Assembly (NCBI GenBank): GCA_030581615.1
Contig: JAKTTT010000007.1
Coordinates: forward strand, 62,001-126,000
DNA length: 64,000 nt
DNA from: Alloascoidea africana
Taxonomy: Eukaryota > Ascomycota > Alloascoideomycetes > Alloascoideales > Alloascoideaceae
Direction: 5' to 3'
Both the position numbers and the translations under genes were made by a program. How positions within the stretch are numbered: position 1 is the stretch's first letter; the number at the start of each line of letters is the position of its first letter. The notes beneath the pieces were generated by a model. It searched no databases and was not told where the DNA came from. It worked only from the letters and a program-made list of their open reading frames with translations. Positions 41,799 to 52,400 of this stretch are shown here, one piece after another.

Positions 41799-44716
41799 AG
41801 CTATTGGCTCCAGGCTGACACTTGAAACTTTTGATGCCTCTAATAGTGTCTAGATCTCTCGTTTAAAAGAGGAGGCCTGTCAGTGCTCAAAACTACTCTG
41901 AAAATGATCATATTTACACGTGCTCATCAAATAATCTACCAGTTGTATCCATGAACTATACTCTAGAAAGCTATTTACAATTGGGAATAACCTATGACAT
42001 GTCCCATCTCAAAGCATTATCTATAAAACGTTATCAATTCTCCCTGAGCTTGGCAAGCCCGTTATAAGTAAGACCAAGATCCATACAATGAACAGGCAAG
42101 GAAAAAAGGAAGATGCATGAGTTTTTGTATGTCTATTACACATGAGACAATTCTCCGTTTTCCACAGTTGGTCATTTACCTATTTCTCGCCCTGTAGAAT
42201 TCATCCTGCAATCCTTTCTTCAGACTAGCCGAATTAGGAACCACTGATACATGTATTGCTTTCGCAGGTCTCTTTTTTCATTTTGGAAGAGAACTGACCA
42301 GCATGAAATAAAGTTGTTTCGCCTTTTCTATTTCTTATTGAAGAAGTAAGAATTTCAAAACATTCACCAATGCTTGCTAATAATGTGCTGCCTGTCATTT
42401 CCATCTCTACACTTTGAACCTTCCGTAGGACAATTCAAGCAAAAAAAAGACCCTCAATTGTCTTTCAGTAAGACCATATCTATTGGCGCCCGTTTTGTAA
42501 TCATTCCCTCGGAATACAAATAAGCGCTGAGTTTGAATCTCTAAGACGCAAATTGAGGAGATATGGATCATAGGGCAACGACGTTACTGGTTATAAACAA
42601 CGTTGCAAGCAGCTTGTAAAAGAGAAATCTGAAAAAATAATGAGGTTCAATCTAATAGAAATTGAGGACTCTGATTGCTCTGGTCACTAGCTGAGGGATA
42701 AGAACACTACTTAAGTAGTTCTAGGTATGTGAAAGATGAATTATTCAGGAAGATCTTTCAAGAAGCTGCTGTCTAAAGCTTTGAGAATAAAAAAGAACAA
42801 GGCATATAAGAGATGCGACTCGCCAGTCAGGTTGCATCCAGAATTTTTATTTCATCTTGAATGGTACTTGTCAGGGCGTGCCTACTTCTATTATTAAAGA
42901 AAAGATCACAAGCACTACCCATCTGAATTTTATTATGTTCTACATTGCGGATTCAAGTCAACTAAACTCTGTACCAGTTTCTTGTAAATAGATCTCTTAG
43001 CACAAAAGAAATGTAAATGCGCCCTTCAGCACTTATTGAACATGTTGAATTAACTTTATAAAAATAATTATCAGTAGTAGTATCATTTTGGTCATCTGAA
43101 TTGCGAAAGATATGGTCCTAATAATCATTCTGTCAAGTTGACTCAACGCGCTCTAGGTGTGCATGAGGATACATTCACTGCCTTTAACGACGCCAATGAT
43201 TCAAAAACGATGTCTCTTGAACTTAAAGATCTATTTGCCAGAAATATAGGCGTGGATCATGTTTCTAACTCATGGTTAATGGGAATTGAGAAGCTTTTAC
43301 TTTAACGGGATGTGATTTGGTACTTTCCTTAAGCTAATGGTTACCCCGCCATGGCCATTTTTAGAAGAGCTAAAATTGCAGGTACCTAGTCTGATGAGAG
43401 TACCAAGAAACTAATGCATTGTTTCAGTTTTAAACCAGAGATCTGAGCAGAGCTCAGAACTAATAAAAAATCTTTTCTGCCACGTGTTGTGTGCTTGACC
43501 CTGACGTAATGGCAACCCTGATTTTCTTTCCGCACTGTTTAGAGGAGCAAATACATCATTAAAGAAGGAAACACGAAAAGTCTTGGCAGATCAACTCTCC
43601 ACATCTCAACAAAGCGCTACCATTAGATGAGGATTTTGTTAAAAGGTGAAGCTAATTTAATGAATATGGGAAACATTCTTTGAGATTGGGTACTGCCGCT
43701 TGCCTTTTTCTGGATTAGAAGAAGTTTTGTAGGTTCCGTAAGGATTAATCATTTCCGAAGACTTTTTCTTGTCATTAATGAGTATCATGAAGGATTAGAA
43801 CATTTTAGTACTGTAGAAAAAGCCTAATAAGTTTGAGAGGTTTAATCGTCAAGATACTGCCCACAAGTCTCGAGGGATATGAATATAGCAGATAAAGTCG
43901 AATTGTTGGAATGCAATTACAGCTAAACAGGAACAAGAGCTGCCAAGGCGCTTCTTATTGTCCTTAGCATAATTGGAGAGCTGATTTACTGTGAGGTTGC
44001 GAGTTATCACACAGAAGCAAATTGGTGCTTTTCCGGTATACTGAAGACTTAACATCAAAGATAGCGAATAATATTAGCGGAGGAATTGCGAACGATTTTA
44101 GTAATTAAGCATTAGTTAATGTCCGTTTACAATGTATACAAGTTCGGTGAGAACGGAAAAGCTCCTGAATGCTAAGTAGTATGAAATAAACAGTTAATCC
44201 CTTCACAACCAGAATTCAATTAACTTGGGATATTGACACATGTGATCCAGAAAAAGAAGCATATTAAATCAAACAAATTCTAATCAATTGTTTGATAAAT
44301 AGAATGTCTAAACGTCAGTCTTGCAAGTTGCCTTTCAAAGTAATAGAAATGATTTTCAAAATTAGAACCTCTACACAACTTCAAGGAACAACAGCGTTTT
44401 CTTTTCTTTTTCTAAGGCGGTTTTATTTATATACTAGCTTTAACAAAATTAGATTGTAAACGATTTCAATCACATTTTTTAGAAATTCAGGTGTTTGGGA
44501 TGAAAAATGTTCTACACACAACTACAAGTATTGTCCAACAAGCATAGAATTAATAGAAATTCAAAACAATCTTTATTTCAAGTCAATAGTTGGTAAATAT
44601 TAAGCCTTCCCTTCATAGATGATTCAAGAACATTAAGATGAATGATTTAGTAGTACACTTGGCGAGCACACTTCAAACAAGAACCAAAGTGGTAATAACT
44701 GCTTCGGGTCTTTTAA
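41799..44716. other. gene-poor region, 2.9 kb
   Basis: No reading frame with convincing coding character on either strand. Short coding-like stretches occur, notably an open plus-strand frame at 43081-43305 (listed separately). TGS1 promoter sequence must lie at the left end. No tRNA, 5S rRNA, inverted-repeat element or satellite was recognised. Its length is out of line with the rest of the window. Confidence 0.5.
43081..43305 (+). pseudogene. possible gene relic
   Basis: 74 open codons between two stops with no early ATG, but with protein-like composition (GVHEDTFTAFNDANDSKTMS, then LKDLFARNIGVDHVSNSW). No family was recognised. Shorter protein-like fragments nearby (for example around 43341-43415 and 42855-42985) are interrupted. 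It may be a decayed gene or chance. Confidence 0.2.
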
Positions 44717-45181
44717 TTAAAGAAGGTAAGCAACAAGAGCAGCCATGCCAAAGACACCGGACAAGGCTGAATTGGAGTTGAAAGCAGCACCAACATTGCT
44801 GGAAGAGGCATTTCCAGATTCCTCGGCGCTTCCAGATTTCTCCGAACCACTAGAGCTAGCTGAACCACTCTCTTCAGAATCGCCGGATTTTGTCTCAGAA
44901 GCAGACTCAGAAGAGTCACCAGATTTAGAAGAATCGCCGGATTCAGTTGACTCAGAATCGGAAGCAGAATCTGTGGCAGAAGCAGACTCTTCAGAGGATT
45001 CAGTTGCGTCGGACTCAGATGCAGAATCTGTGGCAGAGGCAGATTCGCTACCGTCAGCAGTTTCGGATGCTGAAGCTTCGGATTCAGTGGCAGAAGCAAC
45101 TTCTTCTGATGAGGATTCGGTTTCGTCAGCAGCAATGGCGGCAGAAGCAGCAAACAGGAGGAGGACAGTTGACAATTTCAT
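44717..45181 (-). CDS. small Ser/Glu-rich GPI-type cell-surface protein
   Basis: 154 residues. N-terminal signal peptide MKLSTVLLLFAASAAIA; the body is almost entirely Ser, Glu, Asp, Ala, Thr and Gly in irregular repeats (SASATDSASESD, ESGDSSKSGDSSE). The C-terminus is GNASSSNVGAAF followed by the hydrophobic ALSGVFGMAALVAYLL ending at the stop, as expected for GPI-anchor addition with omega site near Asn/Ser. It is probably a heavily O-glycosylated wall or membrane protein of unknown specific role. The repetitive codons leave all other frames open, so four overlapping frames appear; only this one has the signal and anchor. A TATA element lies at 45298-45306. Confidence 0.82.
   Translation of the reverse strand: MKLSTVLLLFAASAAIAADETESSSEEVASATESEASASETADGSESASATDSASESDATESSEESASATDSASDSESTESGDSSKSGDSSESASETKSGDSEESGSASSSGSEKSGSAEESGNASSSNVGAAFNSNSALSGVFGMAALVAYLL
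44950..45060 (-). repeat. internal repeat in GPI-protein gene
   Basis: GCAGAATCTGTGGCAGA (plus strand) occurs twice about 60 bp apart, within a run of TCAGAxTC-type units. It encodes the Ser-Ala-Thr-Asp-Ser repeats. Confidence 0.7.
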
Positions 45182-47107
45182 TGCTAATTTAGGTGGATAA
45201 TATGTCGGTACTTAAACTGATTCTCGAGTCAAGGACTGTTTAATTCAAGCGAGGAAGCTGATGGGATCTATGTTCTGGAAAAGAGGATATTCTTCTACTT
45301 TATATAGAAAGAGAGATGCATAATCTAGACCCGTGAAACACATAATTTCGGAGGAACATATCCAGGAGAAGCAACCAATATCTCCTTTCTCACCCCACGA
45401 CATTCTGCCCCAACATAATCCAAGGTGGTGACAGAAGTATGTGTTTTAGATATAAAGAGTTTCCTGTACAGATGCTACGCAAAACGTGATTTTTCATGCC
45501 TTTTCCACAGGCCCACGTGTTTCATTTCAGCCTATCTATAGTTACCAGGCGAATGAGATATTGCAGTTAAATTAGGAAACAGGAATTGATACAGCAATCA
45601 ACGTCATTCTACTACCATCGAAAGCAAAAAGAAACAAAACTGGCGCGTAGTAAAATCAGGGCTTGGTTTGTTTGGGCGTTTGGAAGGCTTGGGGGACATC
45701 GGCACGCATCTCCAAGCCCATCTATCCTGTAATTTCAACCCAGAGTGCCATTGGCCAAGATTCTATTTTATTCTATAGTTCATTTACTCAACAAATTCTT
45801 TCATTATCATTTATTTTAGGTAGCTTTCATTTTTGGGTGGTGGGGCCTTCGAAACAAGGCATTGGTGACCGGAGAACCCTCAGAAAGTGGGAGTCAAAAG
45901 CTCAACCTATTGAACAGTTTCACTTTGGGCAAGTTAACTCTTGTACTGCCCATAACCTTAATTGCCGAATCTAGGAAAAGGGACGTTCGAGTTAAGTTTC
46001 TGATGAAAACGGTGTTCACTCAAATTATTAGGTCACTTGAATTCGTACCTTTCCACAGTCTGTCCCAAAAATAAATAAAGAAAAAAAGAAAAAAAAAATT
46101 AAGGAAACCATTTACATCTTCGGCCGTTTTACCATCTCGATCTTATCATTCCCTAAACCGCAAGTCAAAGACTGGAAACAATTCTGAAGCTTTGTTTCAA
46201 AAACTCCTCGACGTTGCTTCTTTACCTTTCCCCGCTTAAACTTGATCCACACGTGGAAATTAAATATTAGCCGGTGAGATTAGATGAGTGCACTATATTT
46301 TTCAGAAGTGAGATTCAGTAGAAAGCCCAACATTTCTACACGCGATCATGTATTTGAGTCTCATTAAGGGGTGCATACTTCAGGAGTTTAAAGAAAAAAG
46401 ACTATTGCTCAGGAGAGTCTGTAATATGCTTCGGAGCACAAGATAGAAACATTTACGATTAGCAATTGGAAGATAAAAAAGCTTCAATGATTAAACACAA
46501 CGCGTGCTCGTACTCGATCGTTACGTACGAGAGTGCTGCTTGCCTCCTTTTCTAGAAAATCGGGCATAAAGATTCTGCGTGTTTTCCACCATGTTGTCAA
46601 CCAGAACAACTCTCACATGAATGCTCCAAACATAACACACATTCCGGACTTTTCATCAAAACTGTAGTGATTCTTATTCCCGAGCCAATTAAGCTCGAGA
46701 GATCGGATTGGCCCGAGAACAAGAAAAGCTATCCAGCGTATTTTCCTCAATTGCTGTAAGGGCATATGCTTCTGTTAATCCAAGCACGCAACCTTCTTTT
46801 ATGATTTACTCAGTGCCCTAGTCCGAAAGCGCATTATCACCACCATCCTGAAAGCGATTTGGATGGCGCACACTGTGGAAACAAACCCGTTCTTTGGAAA
46901 GTTGGCAAACCCGTAAAGTTCAATCGCCCTGAAACTCTCACTCATACGGGAATAGACAAGCAACCATCTTTTCAGCAAGACCAAAATACGCAGACCGTAT
47001 TGGTGCACATACAGGGCTATGTGTAATTGTCAGAACAGAGCATCACCAGAAACCTTCAACATCCAAACGCACTGAAGAGAGATCTGGTACTTCAAATACA
47101 TAGCAGC
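45182..47107. other. divergent intergenic region, 1.9 kb
   Basis: Upstream of both the GPI-protein gene and CLF1. Frames such as 45663-45974 begin at TTG and lack coding character. A 7-bp stem (CTCGTAC / GTACGAG) with an 11-nt loop lies near 46508-46532. No tRNA or rRNA recognised. Confidence 0.5.
45298..45306 (-). promoter_or_regulatory. TATA box of the GPI-protein gene
   Basis: TATATAAAG on the minus strand, about 117 nt upstream of the ATG at 45181, a usual yeast spacing. Confidence 0.55.
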
Positions 47108-49162
47108 ATGACCGATAGAGGCCCCAAGATCAAGAATAAAGCCGCTGCTCAGCTTCAAATAACAGCCGAGCAGATTCTGCTTGAGGCTTATGAACGAAAG
47201 GAACAACCCTTGGAGATACCCCACCAGAATATTGCAGATTTAGAGGAACTACATGAATACCAAGGAAGAAAGAGAAAGGAATATGAAGATGCGCTCCGTA
47301 GGAATCGCTTGAATATAGGGCAATGGATGAGATATGCCAAATGGGAACTTGAACAGCAGGAGTATGAAAGAGCCAGATCTGTGTTTGAACGAGCATTACA
47401 AGTGGACCATGAGAACGTGCCACTATGGGTTCGATATATCCAGAGCGAGATGAAGTCCAGAAACATTAATCATGCCAGAAATTTACTTGACCGAGCAGTT
47501 GTATTACTTCCCCGTGTTGACAAGTTTTGGTACATGTATACCTCTATGGAGGAAACGCTTTCTAATGTTGAAGGAGCACGAACAATATTTGAACGATGGA
47601 TGTCGTTTGAGCCTGCCCCACCAGCTTGGTATGCATTCATTGCTATGGAAAAGCGATACGGCGAATATGGAAATGTCAGAGAGATATATAAACGCTTTGT
47701 TAAAATTCATGGGACGTCTGAAGTATGGATCGGATGGGCCAAGTTCGAAGGTGAATATGAGAGCATAGATGACGCCAGAGATGTTTTCACTCTAGCAGTA
47801 GACAATGCACTGTCATATGGTGATGACTACCTGGACGAAAAAATACTCGCTGCCTGGGCAAAGTTTGAAACGAGCGAAAAAGAATGGGAGAGAGCACGAG
47901 CTATTTACAAGTTTGGGTTGGAAAAGTTACCAAAGGACAAATCATTTCTCTTAAGGAAGAGCTACAGTGCATTGGAAAAGCAATATGGAACAAAGGAAGG
48001 CATAGAAGAGGTGATATTTGACAAAAGACGGGCAAAATATGAACAACTTGTAAAGGAAGAGCCATACAGTTACGACACGTGGTTTTCATATCTGGCATTG
48101 ATGGAAGAGTCGTCTTCAAGCAACGAGGATGTTCGATCAGTGTATGAGCGTGCACTCTCATTCTCCCCCCAAAATAAGGAAGAAAAAGCAGGATGGAGAC
48201 GATACATATTTTTATGGATCAGGTACGCGATATGGGAGGAGCTGACCGCGAAGAACACTGAAAATTCAAGAAGCATTTACAAAAGATGCATAGCACTTAT
48301 ACCGCATAAAAAATTTACGTTTTCGAAGATTTGGGTACTATACGCCAAGTTTGAGATCCGTCAAGGAAACTTGACCACTGCAAGAAAGACGCTAGGCCGA
48401 GCGCTCGGGATTGCTCCCAAGCCGAAGGTGTACAAGGAGTATATCGACCTGGAGATCAAGCTGAAGGAGTTTGATCGGGTAAGGAAGCTCTATGAAAAGT
48501 TTATCGAAAATTATTCATATCTTCCTCAAGTATGGATAGGGTTTGCCGAGCTTGAACATCAATTAGGAGACATTGAACGTGCAGTTGCAATATTCGAGCT
48601 GGCTATTGAGCAACCAGACATTGAGATGCCGGAGCTGATATGGAAAGCACACATTGAGCTCCAGGTGGATGAGCTGAATTACGATGCTGCACGGAAGTTA
48701 TATGAAGATCTGATCGAGAGATCCCATCATGTTAAGGTTTGGATATCCTATGCTCTCTTCGAGATATCGATTCTGAGTCCAGAGCAAGTGGAAAATTATG
48801 ATGAAAATGAAGAAGACGAGGTTGAAGTGGAAATTACAGAAGAGGCGAAGGAGAGATCCCGGAAAATTTTTAGACGTGCTCATGACTACTTCAGGGATAA
48901 TGATCAGAAAGAAGAAAGAGTGCTTGTATTGCAGGCCTGGAAGGAATTCGAAACAGTCCATGGCACGGAAGAACAGGTACAGAAGGTCAACGAGATTTTC
49001 CCGACTGTTGTCAAGAAGAAGAGGAAGTTGAGCGACGGGACTATGGAGGAATACTTTGACTATGTGTTTCCCAATGACCAATCAGACATTGGATTTGCAA
49101 AGTTCTTTGCGAACGCCAAAAAGTGGAAAGAAATGCAAGAAAAGGCCGCGTCGAGTTCGTAA
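47108..49162 (+). CDS. CLF1: pre-mRNA splicing factor Clf1 (crooked-neck, HAT repeats)
   Basis: Scaffold of the Prp19/NineTeen complex, needed for spliceosome activation. 684 residues from the ATG at 47108 (MTDRGPKIKNKAAAQLQITA, the conserved start); upstream codons in the frame have no ATG. It consists almost wholly of half-a-TPR (HAT) repeats with recurring W-x-x-Y/F...A-R motifs: QWMRYAKWELEQQEYERARS, LWVRYIQSEMK, KFWYMYTSMEE, WIGWAKFEGEYESIDDARD, WISYALFE. The QPLEIPHQNIADLEELHEYQ segment near residue 36 is a family signature. An acidic loop (ENEEDEVEVEITEEAKERS) precedes the last repeat, as in homologues. Length agrees with S. cerevisiae (687). No intron. Confidence 0.95.
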   Translation: MTDRGPKIKNKAAAQLQITAEQILLEAYERKEQPLEIPHQNIADLEELHEYQGRKRKEYEDALRRNRLNIGQWMRYAKWELEQQEYERARSVFERALQVDHENVPLWVRYIQSEMKSRNINHARNLLDRAVVLLPRVDKFWYMYTSMEETLSNVEGARTIFERWMSFEPAPPAWYAFIAMEKRYGEYGNVREIYKRFVKIHGTSEVWIGWAKFEGEYESIDDARDVFTLAVDNALSYGDDYLDEKILAAWAKFETSEKEWERARAIYKFGLEKLPKDKSFLLRKSYSALEKQYGTKEGIEEVIFDKRRAKYEQLVKEEPYSYDTWFSYLALMEESSSSNEDVRSVYERALSFSPQNKEEKAGWRRYIFLWIRYAIWEELTAKNTENSRSIYKRCIALIPHKKFTFSKIWVLYAKFEIRQGNLTTARKTLGRALGIAPKPKVYKEYIDLEIKLKEFDRVRKLYEKFIENYSYLPQVWIGFAELEHQLGDIERAVAIFELAIEQPDIEMPELIWKAHIELQVDELNYDAARKLYEDLIERSHHVKVWISYALFEISILSPEQVENYDENEEDEVEVEITEEAKERSRKIFRRAHDYFRDNDQKEERVLVLQAWKEFETVHGTEEQVQKVNEIFPTVVKKKRKLSDGTMEEYFDYVFPNDQSDIGFAKFFANAKKWKEMQEKAASSS

Positions 49163-49447
49163 TCTGTATATAACCAAATATATCTCTGTACTCTGTAATT
49201 TCTCCATTGATGGGAGTTTTCCCCGAATGCGTTTTTCGCGTGGTTTGCGGCGGTGGTGCGAAACAAGCGCTCAGAGGAAGGTTCGGTGGGATATGTCCAA
49301 TGGCTGGAAACCTGCCATTCCTCCTCCACTTCATTTATCCCACCCATCTAATCTTCATTTTGCCAAACACATTTCCTCACTCGCCTCTACCCCAGCCATC
49401 CAGAATCCTTTATATGACCAGATTCTCATTTGTCAATCTTGTCAATA

Positions 49448-52400
49448 ATGCCGCCTTCAAACTCGAGCTCGAGGCCACAAGCTCATTCTTTCTCAAATTC
49501 GCACCTCCCCCATCAAGCACATAGTATCTCACAAACACAAGCAAGCCCATCTGGCAGACGGACGTTATTAACTCCGTCCAATACAGGCCCCAATAGATCT
49601 TTAAAGACCCTGAATCCACGGGATGACTTGATGACTAGAAGATACCAGCTCACAGAGCCAACGAGCGTCTATCCTTTGGACGGTAGCAGCAAGAAAACCA
49701 CAAGCAAAAGTATGCCCGCTATCTACTATTTTTTTTTTGTTGACTAGCAACACTGCTTGTTGCAGCGATATATTCTAACAAAATGAGGACTAGAAACGTA
49801 TCCGGACTTTTTCCCATGGCAGCATACAAAGGAAGAGGATATTGTCGCCATCAAACACCTACAAAAGGGATATTCAGAACCATCCCGTGTATCTGTAAGT
49901 ACCTAACAATCTCACATCGCCCAGCGTCACTCTAGAGTCTATGGCAAGGACATGAATTAACAACATGAAACAAAATCGATCTTGAACAGAACGAACTGAT
50001 ATCTGCTAGGAATATTATGCACCAACTGCTTCGGCAAAAGAATAGCATGACTGACCTGTCCCGTCATATGCTAAACACCATCGCGTCTAGAGAAACAAGC
50101 AATCGGATCAAAACATCTTCAACCTATAAACCCCCTCCCAGAGTAACCTTGACAGACCAGAAAAAAGAGGCCTGGCTTCGAGATCTCGCTTCGTCTGATG
50201 TGCCTCTCCGGCGACTGTCGAGGACGATCCCACACGGTGTACGAAATAGAGTTTTGTTGGAACAGTGCTGCAACAAGTCTATACCTATACCGAGGGCTAT
50301 ATGGTTTGCCAGATGTGTCGGGACCAACGAATTACGAGGACTGAAAAGAAAGGGCAACCATAACGGCGGGTATATGACTGAAAAGATTTGGATCCAGGAG
50401 TGGACTGAACAGGTGACTGACTTTATGGAAAAGGTTGCTCATGAGTGGAAACAGCACAATAACGTCACCAAGAATCAAGCGACGACTAGCACGACGAAGA
50501 AAGCAAAGGGGAACGACAGGAAAACGGCCTCAAGTTCGTCGTCCGCAGCGCAGACGTGGAAACAGCGGATGGACTATGTCATACGACTGGCTACAAACCT
50601 GTTTATGGAGGACCTTGTTGATAGGGGTCAGTTTTTATCTTGGTGTACGCAATTCCTATACAACCGACCGGTACAGGAACTTCCAATTGCGCTGATGATA
50701 GTGAAATTGTTTTGGGGAGAAATATTAGCATCTGAGCATCTAGCCAAATGCCTGGCTGAGGGATTGCTTCACCAACTAACGATTCTCAAAAGCGAGACCT
50801 ATGCTAATAATCCATTGTACAGAGTTGTGACCGAAAAGCTAAAGACATTTATCGATTATCTGTTTCTGACAAACTCGGTGGCATTTGTTCTTCCCAGGAT
50901 ATGGAATGACATCTCAAGTACCCTTGAGGAGGCTCTACCAATGTCGAACCCCGGAGTTTCGGAAATGTTCCATTCGATAAAGTCCAGGAATCAATCACTT
51001 ATGATTCAACCAGTACAGAAACGATTCGAATCCTCGATATTAGCAATTCTGGATAAAGCAGGTTTAGCCACTGATATGGCAGACTTGTCCAAAAAGATTG
51101 TTTCAAGTTATGAAGACGCCTGCGATAACAAGTCAATGACCGACACGATAAAGGTTTTGTTAGAGTGGGCTACAACAATTTATAGAAATGACGTGCGAAG
51201 CTCTTTTCTGACGGTGAAACTCCTACAACATTGGTCTGAAGCCAATAACATTCGACAATGTGTTCTCGATTTTCTATTCAACCATATTACTCTATCGAAT
51301 TTTTCAACATTTGACGAAGACAGAATTATAAACCTCCTGGCAGAGCTAATGCGTGCCGGGTTATTTGAGATTTCGAGCTATATTAGACGTTATGTGGGAA
51401 CCGGCATATCATATGTGAGCCGATACCACCAGTTGGCCAAGTTTCATCTCCGAATCATGTCCCAGTTTCCTGATAACCTATCACAATGTAGAATGATAAT
51501 GAGAGATTTGGCAGAAAAGAAGGACATACTGCGATTACAAATGCAACCCAAGTTACTGAGCGATTTACAATCAGAGATACTATCCAAGCTCCAACAAACC
51601 TCTTGCATTGATGAAAGGGCCAAAACAATAGGCGAGATCAGCGATTACGAACAACTTCTTGCAGCATCTGAACGTGCGCAATTAGCCCAGATGTCAAAGG
51701 GATACCAGTTGACACTGACCTCATGGCTCGTCAAACAGATTACAGAAAATGATTCTGTTAAAGTCACCATACTTAATTTTTCCTATATCCATGAGCTATT
51801 ATCACTAGCGCAAGACTTTACAAGCCTATTTCAAATATGTCTGCATACGTTGAAAGGAATATCGATTGATGAATGTGTTGAGAACTATGACGAAAAAGAT
51901 GAAGCTCGGCTCTTGCTTATCTATACCATCTCAAGCACCGTTTGGCTCTATGCGGACATTTTCCGTCTTTATAACGACCTTTCTGAATTTGCTAGTATGG
52001 CTTGTAGCAAGTATCAACTGTTACAACAGAAGCAAAGCAAATCAAGGGCAAAAACCAAGCTTCATATACCCAAATCCTTTAAGTACTTTTTGGACTGTTT
52101 TGACAATGATGATGGACAACGTGCGGTAAAATTAGAAGCTGGAGATGATTATGATGGTTCTCAAAAGTTGAAAGATCGTGATACAAAGTTGCAATTTTTA
52201 AGGTCGGTACAAAGTCCTCAATTCCTTGAATTTTCCAGCCTTAGTCCTATATCAGATGGAGCTTCAGTTGATGGGCTTTTCGAAACTGGCAACAGTGATT
52301 TACTGGATTCAACAACAATACCCAAGCACTTTGAATCTGCTATATCAACAATAATGTGTAAAGCTAGGCTATCACAATCAGCAACAGGTTCACAAGCACA

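Noticed and set aside
42480-42560. TTTGAATCTC resembling a tRNA B-box
   Set aside because: No matching A-box or foldable cloverleaf around it. No other tRNA-like sequence was found in the window by eye.
43849-44058. 69-codon minus-strand frame in the gene desert
   Set aside because: No motif, no signal peptide, unremarkable composition.
44713-45200. Additional frames on both strands over the GPI-protein gene
   Set aside because: Leu/Pro-rich or Asp/Ser-rich mirrors of a six-base repetitive coding sequence; only the frame with signal peptide and GPI-type tail is kept.
45663-45974. 103-codon plus-strand frame in the GPI-gene/CLF1 spacer
   Set aside because: Opens at TTG, no coding composition, no motif.
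46799-47008. 69-codon minus-strand frame upstream of CLF1
   Set aside because: Opens at GTG; the nearby real ATG closes after 12 codons; likely promoter DNA.
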